Assembly (NCBI GenBank): GCA_003342815.1
Contig: PTEX01000003.1
Location: forward strand, 2,698,567 to 2,762,566
Reading direction: 5' to 3'
DNA from: Eudromia elegans
Taxonomy: Eukaryota; Chordata; Aves; Tinamiformes; Tinamidae
Length of the DNA stretch: 64,000 bases
Every line of letters begins with the position of its first letter. The first letter of the stretch is position 1. The position numbers and the translations under genes were made by a program. The notes beneath the pieces were generated by a model, which was given only the letters and a program-made list of their open reading frames with translations, searched no databases and was not told where the DNA came from. Shown piece by piece: positions 1 to 12,360 of the stretch.

Positions 1-3000
1 GGGGGGGGGGGTTAGCCAGAGAAGTGATGAAATGCCTTGTGTTGCATCCGTAGGAGAAGGTTTTCAGTTTTGTTTTGCGTTCAGCTGGAGCTGAAGTGAG
101 CTGCTTCACTGCCCAGAAATCACTTGTGTCCAGTGTCGCTTGGCAAATGCCTGAACTTTTACCCCTTTTGAGCCGCAAACATTGAAAGGTTCATTCTTAA
201 ACTGCTCATGAAAGCTGCAGAGATGACCCTTCAGTCACACGTGATTTAGGCCTTTTTGCACCAGGAATTGGAAATTTTCCCTTTCCTTTGCGTAATGGCA
301 ATAACGCTCCTCTTAAAAACAAGTCCAGTAAAAAGACTTACCCGAGATCTCTTTCCCATACGCATTATTATTGAACACTGCCAGTCCCAATTTTGTTTAT
401 AAAGTTCCTCTTGGTTAAAATGTCATCCTCTTGAGTGGACTGAATTCTGGCTGTTTTCCTCATCTTGTCAGCTGTTTTAGACTCCAAGGACATCGGATCA
501 TTCATTCTAAAGGAGGGAGTTAAAATCTGTGTGCATGTAACTTTCTTGCCTTCCCAAAATGTGCTACTCAAATGGCAGGGTTCTTATGTAAAGCAGTCAT
601 CTGATTGCCATTAATTATGCCAGCAAAGGTTCAGGAAAAGGAAAATGTATTTGATGTGCTTGTTTACCTTCATAATGTTTACAAATCCTAATCCCTGTAT
701 TAGTAAATGAGTCATTAAAACTCCCTTAGCTGTGGGGTTCCCAGATACCAATAATATGTGTCCTAGGAAGACTTGCTTTATGTGAATTCAAGAACACAAG
801 TTCTTCAGTTCTGGTGACTGTGTAGAGACACATGGAAGATGTGCTTAAGCTTTCTTATTCATCGACAATAATTTGTTACTACTCCACCTGACAAAAACAA
901 AATTCAGGAGCTGTAATGATATCTGTCCCCTTAAATTTAGTCAATGTGTAAGTGATTTTTGTACTCACTATTGTTCTCCTTTTTAGTTCACTTGGAACTT
1001 TATTGTTCCTCACTAAAGTGGGCTTCAAAATGGTATTTTTTTTTCCTTCTTCCAGGAAAACAAAGAAAGAGGCCTAAGTCTTGCCCAGGACTTCTGAAGT
1101 GTGTTTTGAAAGTGCTAGGAAAGGTCTTTGAACTTTCAAGTCTAACTTCACTGTTCTGCACTAGTGTCCTCTGATGGCCTCTAGCCAAACTCCTGGTGTC
1201 TATTATGGGGTCAGTTTACTCTGGCCTGCAGTTGGACATCCATAGTTAGCCTCATGATTTATTTTCAGATTTGTCTTAAACACCACATACCAGCCTAGTA
1301 GAGTAAATTTTAGTAGCTGACTAGAAGGAGTTGATGAATACAGGATTTTGCTGCCACTCTTCTTGATCTGGTGTCTGGTTTACAGCTGAGCTGCAAGTTG
1401 GGCTGATTCTTCCTCAGAATCAGCAGGTGCCTTTTGCAGTAATATAAATGTTCATGCTAAAGCTGGCTAATCCTTGAGGAAGTTAACTTCAGTTTTTCTC
1501 TTTTTGCATTTATCTTAGCTTTAAGTTTCCGTGTCCCTTCCCGTTAACTGAAGGAAGACGTGTAGCTGCGTGAATCATTGCGCGTACGCACTTCAAGATA
1601 CTAAGGATGATGTTGGATGTTACACTGCTAAATGCATCTGAATTGCGCCTGGAGGTAGACTTCCACCAAGAAGGTAAAAAGTTGCTTTGAGCCTCTGAGA
1701 TCCGTATTTAACAGTGTTGGACTTGGATATCTGTTTTGTTATGCTGCAGCAAGGCTATGGTAGAGGCTGCATCTGTACATAGAAAATAATGTTCCTAATT
1801 TTTGTCAAGAGGGGAATTTCTTCTATTTTTGATTTTCTGAATTGCGAGTTCTGACTTTTATCTAATTATAGTTCATTTTTAATAATACCTTAAAAATCTA
1901 CAATTAAATGATTTTTAAGGAAAAATCAAAACCTTTGTGTTAAATACAGATCAGATCTGATATGCTGTGCTGTAACTAGAAAAAGGTCCAAGTAAGCTAA
2001 TAGCTACCTCCCAGTTCTTCCCTATATTTTTTTTTCTTTGAAGTAGAATTGCAGTCTTTTTTTCTTATTTTTTTACTTAAAGGTTATTTCAGAAGATACT
2101 TTGGGCACTTTTATCATCTTTTTAGGCTTTTGTGATAACTTATTACGCAATGACTTTGGTCACTTCCCGATATTTAGGAATTCATATATTTTATCCAAAA
2201 TTTTGTACATTAACATTTACATTAGCATCCCAGATATTCTTGTAAGGATAATTTTTAGTCAATGAGATCCATGGAGAAGAGTCTTTGCTCCTCTGAGCTG
2301 TAAGAAGGTGTAGTCTTTTTCAGTGGTCTCTGGTTGTTTCATGATCATTTCAGGCAATCTCAGGCACTGTAGCAACTCTATTTTGATTGCTGGCTCTTTC
2401 TTGGCAGGCTTTACTCTTTTTCTTCTATTAGTGCAGCACACTCTTGTGTTGGCTGAAGGATCCAGAATGACGAATCAAATTAGAGAACTATAGATGTTTT
2501 ATGTAACCAACATATTACAGGCCTCGACTGCAAGTTTTCTTGTTATGTGCATGGTCTGTCTTACTAGAGGAACAGTCTTTGAGGTCCTGAAGGACATAAC
2601 GTGATAGAATATCAGAGAATCAGCTAGAATTGAGAGAAGCAAGAGGAGCTCTAAGGTTGAGCTATAAGATGTCCTTAGTGATTTCACTGTTAAAGTCTTT
2701 CCTCCTTGAGGCAAGTGAAGAGGGTCTTCACTGACTAAGTTTATCCATGGAATAAGAAAACCTAGGAAGGCTTCAGTTATTTTCAAAAGAAAGATTACAT
2801 TACTCTTAAATATATCAACTGTAGATTCAACTTAGTCATCTGTTAGACAACTGGTAGTATCTTGCTGGGCAGGTAGCTTAAACATTGCAACTGAAACTGC
2901 CTCTTGCAAGATGAAAATAGCTATAGAAGAGCATTTTTTTTCCTTTTTTTTTTTTTTTCTCTCCCTGTCTTTAGGGGTGATTCCTAGCAGGTTCACTTTA

Positions 3001-6000
3001 CATCTAAAGATCACACCAGACTGGAATGCTGATATAAGAGTTGCTTTAACATAAAGCAACTTAGTGTACATTTAATGAGATGAGCTTAAATAAAAATTGC
3101 ATATACACAGGTGTTTCCTCAGGCATTAAAACTTCCTCTCTTTAGAGGCCACTGTATCCCTCTGTGATGTCTTCAGCAAGAATTTTGAAGGGCAACTTGA
3201 AGAAATGTTTCTTTTGTAGTAATTCAATTTGGTATAGTTACTTTTTTTTGTTGGTGCTGTTGCTTTTTTTTTTGGTTGTTTTTGCTTCCTAAGCCAAGCA
3301 CAACTCTGTTAATGGAAGTATCCTGTTATTGTTCTGTACAAGCTGTCATTGTGGAACTATGTCAATTCTGTTGCCATTTATAGTTGAGATAAATTGCTGT
3401 TAAGCACACACTTTTCCATAGGTCCTTTAGCTGCTTCCATAAGGCAGTTTGACTCTTATTGCAAACTAGAGCCCATGACTGTCCCCTTGGATTCTTGTTT
3501 GTTGCTTGAAGAACTGCTTCAGCAAGAGAAATTTATTCTGGAGAAATTGTTGCTTTGTTCTCACTGAGTCTTTGATGCTATGTAATGTCAGTAAATAGGA
3601 GTATTGATTAAGTTTTTCAGTTAATGATCAGATAATTTCCATAAAACCACACCGCCTAGCAAGCACTACTATACTATAGTGCTGTGTGGGTAGTCTATTT
3701 GATGTGTGAACATATGTGCAGTGCTGTTGTTGCTGCACCTTTTTATATACACAGTAGTTTTGAGTACCTTGTTTATGTATGTAATAGCTTTAATTTGTCT
3801 ATCTGCTCTTGCATTCTACAGGCAAGTGAGAATCTTTCTTAGCACCACAATGGTTGCTTTCCAGAGAACAAGAATATTGGTGATACCATGCCTAAATTCA
3901 TACAGCTCCTTTGCTGAAAATACCTAATGCACAGACCTTCAAATATCCTTCCCCTTGTTTGAAGATCAGGCATCTGTGCATCTGTAATATCATCATTCAA
4001 AACTCATTCTCAAGAAGAAACATTTAATTTAATCTTTTTATTATTATTTTATTTTTTATCATAGGCTTTTATCAGATGCTGAAAGACTACTTTTTCTCCT
4101 AGTGGTCTGTGATTCTTAGGAACTGAGAAACGGGGGTGCCGTATGTTCAACCCAGATTCAGTGCTGCAGCTCCTCTTTGTATTAGAATCTAATTGTAACT
4201 TGACAATGAAAGTTTTACTGAAGCAATAACTGAATATCTGTAAGAGAATTCTGTGTAATAAGTAAGAAGCAGAGTGAGGATGGTTGTTAAAATGTACTCT
4301 TTGGCTTCTCTCCTTCCTATCAATCCTTTATCTAGGGAAGAGAGCTTTTGTTCAATCAAGTAATAGGGGAGGAGCATTTAACTGGGAATAGATAAATGAT
4401 TGTAGTTCTACCACACAGTTGGCAGGAGAATTGCAGAATAAAGCAGACTAAGAAACAGAGAAATCTAATGTGCTGATTAATGTGGAAAAAAAGTGGTTGT
4501 GTGACAGTCCGATCAAGATTAAAAACTGTATTTTGATCTATGCTTGCTTGAATTTTTATCACAGGCTTCTTTACCATACGTCCCAGTGAAGATGCTCTGA
4601 CTTTGTATTCCTCTACTGTAGTCAAGTATGAACAGAATATAGCCTTAAAACATTATTTTTCGAGAGTTGAAATCCTTTATTTTCTTCAGAATTGAAGCTA
4701 TTGCTTCTGAAGAAGAGTAGTCTTCTTCTCGGTTTTATTTTACCCATAAAGCTATATCTGATACTTGCTTTTTCTTTAAGTCAAGCTTTCCTTTATATGA
4801 CACTGCTAAATATATGTCTTCATGGTAGACCAGAAGCTCTCTTACTCAGAGTCAGAGATGGGGTATCAAACTTCTAGGCCCTTTTTAAGCAACGGGCTCT
4901 GCAGTGCTCAGGCTGGGAAGGCAGGCTCTTGCCTGCTGTGGACATAGGCTTCCCCACTCAGCACAGGTTTAGCTGTGGGACAGCAAGGGAAGAGCACGAC
5001 GTGCTTATTTCCCACAATTTCAGAAAGCTTTTGTCTTAAACCATCTCCATTTGTACTGAGTATTTTTTGTGTTTGGTAGCCAAATGTATTTCCTTGTAGA
5101 ATTTCTGCCTAACTTGTTCATCACTTTCCCTTTCTTTCTTCCCTTTGCTATTCCTGTTTTCTGTTGACTTTTTTTTTTTTAACCATTATGTGACAGCAAA
5201 CTGTTGATCAGACTTTGTCTGTAGCAGTGGCGGGTAGTTGCAGAAAAGTAGACTTTGCCTTCTGTGATCTGACACCATGCAGAAATCCAGCCAGGGTAAG
5301 AATAGAAGAGAGCCTTGTAAACTCGGCAGATGCATTCAGAGTCTTTCCACTATTAACAATTAAAGGATGATTCCAAGGTAAATTAGGTAATGGATTAACA
5401 AACTAATGAAAAGAGAACAAAGAGTAAAAAGAGAGAGATTCTGACTTGCAAGATCCTGCCTTGCAAGAATTTGGATTACTGGTACTCCATGCTGCCAGAG
5501 TGTCTGGGAAAGGAACAACAAGCTGCCTTGTTTTCAGGATTAATTTAGTTAGTTGGTAATGTATGTGATACGCCAGATAAGTTTATCTTATCTTGTTGAA
5601 TTGAGGCTCTGCATAGGAGGTGGTGTTTACTGGGAGGAATAGTTAAGAAACAGAAGCATCCTATTCAGCCCAGCAGCGTTGCAGCCTTTTCCCTCAAACA
5701 CAGTAAGCAGTGATAAAAGTTTCTTCCCACCTCCTACGCTTTACCCTAATCAACATAATATCACAGCTGGATCTAGGCCAGGAAATGTCGTTTGAATAAA
5801 ATATGAAGACAGTGAAATAGTATTCTTGCTATTCTTGTCTTTCCTACTACCACCACCCTGCTCTCTGTGTTGTTTTGGCGATGCGATATGCTGCTCTGTC
5901 TTTTTAGGGGGGTATATAGTTAATCCATATAATTTTTGTTAAGTGGAAGGTAATAAAACATTGCTTTTCTATTTTAAGGATAACAAATTATTTCTAAGCG

Positions 6001-9000
6001 ACAGTTTCCACTTGAATCATCTCCCACAAAACTATGGGGAATCCTTTAAAGCCTTCCAGAAAAAATGGTGTATGCACAATTAATGTGAAGTCACAATGCG
6101 CAGCATTTGTGGGTCAGGTCCTCTTTGGTTTTGTTCATCTTTGCTAGTTAAAAGTAGGTTTAAAAAAGGAACATGTGTTTTAATATGGTGGTGTTCCTCC
6201 TGAAATGCCTGGCAAGGCCGAAGGGTTTCATTGTGCTAAAAAATCTTTCGGTGAGGGACCAAATCAGAGCTGTGAAAGAAGGGATTTTCCAGTTGGCCAT
6301 ATAGTAAACAAAATACAGCAGTTTATGGAAAGTGTCAGTAGGTGCATACCTTTGTCTCCAGCCGAGAGATGTGGAAGAGAAGTCCTTTCCAAGTTGGGAC
6401 TATTCACAGTTGAAGCTGAACACCCTTTCTGAAGCATGCACTTCGGCTGTATGGTGCTGATGTGACTGAATATGGTTGGTTTGGGAGTATCTGGTGATTT
6501 AGATAAAACCTTGCTTTGGTGACTTGATTTCCTTCAAAGATGGTAGATATCCAGTTTATATTCATTGCTGTGTGACTCTCAAGTCATCAAACTATATAAT
6601 GGCTTTGAGCAAGAACTGTCTTAAGTTAGAACTTCTCTCATGTACATGCCACAAAGCTGCACTGCATGAGGAATAGCTTCTCTTCTAATAGTGTGCAGAA
6701 TACGGCAATTCATTATTATTTTCTGGTATGAAAACCAAGAAAATACCTTCAGGATGCTGGTTGCTTGGTCTAACTTTGTTGCTCAGCTCCCATGCTATTG
6801 AGTGCACTGGAAATAGGTGTGCGAGGCTTCTGCAACAATTAGTTGACCTCTGTCTGCATTCTTCTCATGAAGTGTTACTCACAGCAATGAAGTGATATGG
6901 ATGCTGACATTGCATGCAGCTTACTGACATTTGATGATCTGACTTGAAAGCCTTAAAATGTTAGGAAAGGCCAGAAGTAAAGCTGAAGAAGCAATCATGG
7001 CTTGATTACCCTTTGTGACCATTAAAATACAATCCTTAATAATACCACTGTAATTGTTTTTTTTTCCCGAGAGAAACTTCCTTCAGATCTCTTCTTTTTT
7101 TTTTTTTTTTCCCCTTCGGGAGTTAATCTAGATTGAGTTACAGTAAATCCTTGTCTCTAGAATAATTATTTTCTTCAAAATCTTGGAGGTGTAATGCAAA
7201 TAAAGAATTAAAATAAGAAAAGATTTTATTCTTGCTTGGTGAAGGCATCTAAATCCTGGGTGTGTGTACTGCATTCTATCCTTTCTACTGGAAAGCTAAC
7301 TAAAAATTTTGCATCTCTACATCTTGAGATTTCTTGAGGTTTTCTTTTGTCTGTCCACTTGATACCATAGGAAGTGATTTACAAAAGCTCTGGGCAGGTA
7401 CAACCAGGCCTCGAAGTCAGTGGAAGCTGGTCTTTGAATGTGTCATTTGCTGTATGATACAGAAAGAAGCTAAGTTCTTATGTGTATCAAATCAGACACC
7501 TGAGTGTGATAAGTAGTTTCATCCTTAATCATATGCTTTAATATCATCTCTATTAATAGGCTTAATAAGCATTTTACTTTGCTGGGATGAATAGGATATT
7601 TGACTACTTTAGCAATATTACTCTGATGTGATCATTGCTCTATGAAGGCATGTGAAGAAATTAATTCCTGCCTTCTGCATAGAGTTATATTCAGCTATGT
7701 GTTCTTTTTTTTAAAGTCAGAGGACAAATAAGAGGAAAAAAAACAACCCCCCAAAATAACAAATAGGGACCTGATAAGTGTGAATCTGGCAAGGACTCTA
7801 CAAGGAGAGAAGGGATAGATGGTCACGCAGTGAAGATCTCATAGCAAACTCTTAATTCTGTTTACTTGATGAAGTTACTTTAATGTAGTTTGTGTGCCGT
7901 TTCCTAGCTGTTAAAAATAATTGCAGCCATACCAGCAGGCCTGGAACCTACTCACCAGGCAGACCTCTGCTATTTGAGCTAGTGGTGTCTAATAATACCC
8001 TGTAATGCTTTACAGGGATCAGCCCTAGGTAGCATGAGCCATGTGCTTGTGCAGAGGCCTTTGCGGGTGTCTGCAGACTGCAGAGGGCAAGCTCTAGAGA
8101 AAAGCACACTTAGCCTGTCCAAGGCTTTTGCACTGCTGCTTTCTTCCCTTGCTGCCACATACACCTTTTACTCTCTGCCTAACTATGCCACTTTATCCTA
8201 TTTGGTTATGATTTGTGTTAAAAAGATACTCCAGGAAATCTAAGTTCTTAATTTGGTCTCTTTCCTGCTATTCAGGGATGCTCCCTCTCCTGGCTTGCCC
8301 AGCTCTGCTACTTTGTAGTGTGTCTCTATTATCTTCACTCTGTGCTTGTTGGCTCATTTTCCTCTGGTGTTGGAGATCAGCAAGTCTGTTGTGTGTCACT
8401 GAGATTTTCATGAGATTTGATGTCTGTAGTACTTGTGCTACAGGTTTCCTAATTCTTTTCTTGAATAGCTCCTGTCAGTCTCAGTGCTCCATGATCTCCA
8501 TTTTTCTTGTATTTTCTTCTCCCTGGGACACTTTAGAGTCTCAGTTCAGTTGTCCCAGCTCTGCTCAGAGCTAACTCCATCTGCCCTCCTGGCAGCCACC
8601 CCTTGCACTGTTAAAACTGCACTGTGATTCAGGGTGAGGGCTGTTTGGAGGGCATCCTGTTCAAACCCTGTGTTGAGAGTCTGGGCCAGCAGTAGGTTGG
8701 CTTGCTTGGAGCCTGTCTGTGCATGTTTGGCCTCCATCCACTCTTATTTAATCTATTCCGTATTGCTGCTTTTGCATTAGTTTAATCATACCCCCTCTGC
8801 TTTAGGTCTAAATGTCTTCTCTAATTCTGTTACCTCGTCGTGGAGTTTTGGGAGGCATAAGACCTTTCTGAAGTGGCTTTTCTGGTAGTTAAGCTGAGCA
8901 TATTGTGCATCTGAAAATGAAAGTAAGATCCCGTTCAAATCCATATTTGATCATAGTCACTGGATGTTTAAGCCAGTTAAAAATACGTCCTGTAAGCTGA

Positions 9001-10820
9001 AAATTGTGCATCTTCTGTTCCCCATACTTGCAAGCACAACTGTGCTGGTATTGTCACAGTGCTGACGATATGCGTGTCCTTGATGCAGCGGTCAAAATGA
9101 AATCTGAAGAAGATTTTATTTTTCACGTATAACTTTTCAGCCCAATTGTTCTTGAAGAGTCTAAGCAGGTTTAAAAATAGGATATTATAATGCGAAGTGT
9201 CAGGCAATCTTAATAATAGAGCTACTAATCTCGCACCAAGAAATCATTATTTCTTTTGATAAAAGATGTATCGAACTGTAAAAATGAGAAGCGTCACAAT
9301 GCATTTAACTTATTACTTTTTGGTTTCTGTTTTCAGCAGCAGGGTTATTTTTCCAATTTGGCTTAACTTGACTGTCTGCTCATATTCCCTTCCCCCAAAC
9401 AGCATCTGCTGTTAAACTGCGAGCTGCCGTATCCTTCCCTCCTTTAAGGCTGTTGCTGCCGTTTGTAGCCCTGCTGTACCCCTCTGTGTGAGGCTGGTGT
9501 GTACTGGCTTGTGGGAAGTGGCTGTGGGAGGGTTAACCGTACATACCGGTGTAGTTTGCTACTTTGGGAGCTCAGCTGCTTTCAGGAGGGCATCATTAAT
9601 CTAGCAAGTAGACTCAGTAGTTTAAAATGCTAATTCTGTTACCTCATTCCATTCTTTACTGTAATCCATTTGGATTTTATCGGCCTGCAGTCATCAGTAT
9701 AATCAAATGAATACCTTTGCTTTTGTTTTGATCCGGAGATTTGATTTAAACATACCTCCTTGTAAGCTTAAATGAAATATCTGACTTTGTTCTGAAGTGG
9801 GCAAGGTGGCCCTGCTCTGAATTTCTACTGGGGGCTGAGTAACCCACAGCTGTGACAGAGTGAACAGCTTCTGCTAATTCACACCCTTTCACCCGGTCTA
9901 GTAATGGCTTTATCTGCCAGAGTCACAAACTACAAAGAGAAGCACACTGATCTTAGAGTCCTTCTATACTGGAGCTGCTCACTTTGGATCTCAAAGGAGA
10001 AGTACTTCCTATAGCAGTAAATACATTTAAATGCAAAGAAGTAATTTCAAATCCATGTTCATATAGAACTTGTCTGCCATGTTTTATTACTGGAGTTGCT
10101 TGGTGTACTGCTGGGGAAAATTATCTAAAAATATCGCAATTCTATAAGCTGCTTAGCTGTAAGCATTAGTAGAATTTTGTAAATAGTTTTTCCTCCAGTA
10201 GTGTTTGCAAATAGGTTAATTGTTCTTGAATAACTCTAGGTATTACTGTAGTTTGTGACAGATGACAGTTTAAGACAAGAATTGAACTAAAACTGAGGGC
10301 ATAAAGAAAACAAAGCACATAGTATCTTATGGAGTTAGGCTTAATTGCTGCACTCCAACTTAAAATTCAGTTTCCATATAACTTTTAAATTGTCATGTGC
10401 CTAGTTATTTCGTAGTTTAACTGTGACAATGTTGAGAATTTTTTTTTCCCCAATAGCTGCAACTCAAAATTATTCCCAGCACAATGACCATTTAATTCTC
10501 TATTTTGGGCAATAGAGCAGCACTTGCAATTTTTTGGAATACCATATAGTTACTTTCCTTCAGTGGAATAGTAAGACAAGTATTTGAAAGATCCCCTGTG
10601 CTAACAATCCAAGTCCCCTTTTAACAAAGTTAAATAGCTTTTAAGTGAAATTATATAGCTGCTTCCTCTAACATGTTTGCGCAACTATTTTCTTTGGAAC
10701 TGCATGAGGAAATAAATGGTTTCAAATAAACAGTGAAGCTTCTGACTTCAAAGAACTTCCTCAGAAGTGTAATAATTTCACTTTCCTTTCTCAAATGAAT
10801 GAAAAATAATTCAACCTTAC
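1..10820. other. Noncoding, no gene recognised
   Basis: AT-rich DNA upstream of the RNF19A coding exons; it may be RNF19A intron 1 or 5' flank. It opens with a run of 11 G, which could mark the edge of a sequence contig. Poly-T runs occur near 2941-2958 and at 7095-7110. Open frames here are short, lack recognisable domains and look like chance. I saw no repeat family or RNA gene. The gene expected next to RNF19A, ANKRD46, is not visible. Confidence 0.6.
7998..8017. repeat. Perfect 8-bp inverted repeat, 4-nt loop
   Basis: CCCTGTAA, then TGCT, then TTACAGGG form a perfect short stem-loop. It sits in otherwise featureless noncoding sequence and no function is assigned. Confidence 0.6.
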
Positions 10821-12360
10821 CTTGTGACTTTTTTCCTGTGTGTATAAATCTGCTGGAATTTTCGTCTTGGGTCTATTATAGGAAAAGAATTACTAGTATC
10901 GGACATCTCAAAACAGGGCTGAAAGCAGTTGACTGGTTTTAAGCTTATCTGTTGCATATCTGAAGTTCTGATGATGTAAAAAGGAAAGGGTTCATCCTTG
11001 GAGGTGGGCTCCCTTCCGGAGAAGAGGCAGTGTAGCATCTTTTTTTCTGCAGCAATGCTGCAGGACCATGTTTTTTGGTCAATGCCTGCTTCCTTTGTAG
11101 AGCATCCTGACAACAGACTAGATATCATCTGCTCTCATGTTTTCTTTAACCAGCGCGATACTCTAGTAATATAATTAAAATATAATAGCCTTTACTGGCA
11201 AAGGCTGCTTAATTGGGATGTCTGCAGATATTTGATCTTGAAATAAGCTTATATGTATACACTCATGGATCAAATGTCCCACAGTGTTAGGCACCCTATT
11301 GTTTTCATTATTCCTACAATAACTAAAACATTGAATGCTCCAGAAAGTCTGTTCCTGTGTTGAATTTCTTCAGCAGTTCTATTCTTTTGCAGGTCTGATC
11401 TGAAAGTCAGCTTTTCCCGGCAGATTACTGATAGTTTTAGAGAAACCCGTTTCAAGTCCATGATTCGTGGAATACTTAATTCTTATTAAAAAAGAAAGAC
11501 TTGGTGCGAGGGTTATATTTTTGTATGCAAAATACTCTATCACAACAATTAATCCTGTTTCCTCTTAATCATGGTGCTAATACTAATATTTATAGCTTTT
11601 TAAAAAAATGTTAGATAAGTGTTTATATTGTGAAAATACTAAATTATTGAAAAGCATGCCAGTTGCAGCTAGATAGGAAAATACAGATTTTCAAGGCATC
11701 AATTAAAAATCTTTACTCTTGCAAGTTGCCAACTGCATCTGATTTATAGTAAACATTATAGTATTTATAGTATATATTTCCAAAGTGTTTAAAATAATGA
11801 GAAAAATGAGATTTCGAAGAAAATTAACTAATATCTGAGCTGATGTGTAGTAGCTGTTTTAACTCTGAAGATATGTGTCAGGTATCTAGCAATTCCTGGT
11901 GATGTGAAGAGTGTCAGTGTACCTGCTGTGTCCTGTTTAGAGCTGTAGCCAATCTCTAGTACCTGAGAGGAAGGTTCCTCCTTTAAAACAAGCTGGGGGG
12001 AAAAAAAAAAAGAAACACTCTGAAATGCGTTGGGCTAAGGAGGCTCTTCTATTTCTGACCTCTGGCCAGTGGTCAGAGAACTTTGAAGCCTGGGATTAAA
12101 TTGCTAAAAACGAGTGCGGGTCTCAGCTGAGAGACATCCAGCAAATTTCAAGTGTTTGCAACTTATACTTTATTGCATCTTATTAATCCCTCACAGAAAA
12201 GAAATAGTTTTTTGCTGTAGAATTCACTGCTAAAGTAGAAGCTTTACCTGGTCAGAGGCAGTTGTGTTAGGAGGTGGTGGTGTCTTTTGTTTCCTCCCCT
12301 CCTGTAGACTGTTTTGGTTGGAGGGGAGAATCTCTGACATTCTCCTAAGAAATTGCCCTT
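10821..12360 (-). other. Cluster of weak coding-like minus-strand segments
   Basis: Three minus-strand pieces have open frames next to splice-like signals. One starts with a true ATG at 11128 and runs 103 codons to a donor-like AAG|GTAAGG at about 10820. One is an open stretch at 11461-11270. One is a short all-open segment near 12352-12250 ending at a CAG|GTAAAG donor. The frames do not join cleanly, and a frame change would be needed near 11120. I do not recognise the peptide. It may be chance, an unannotated gene or a decayed one. Open frames of this length are expected by chance in this much sequence. Confidence 0.15.
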
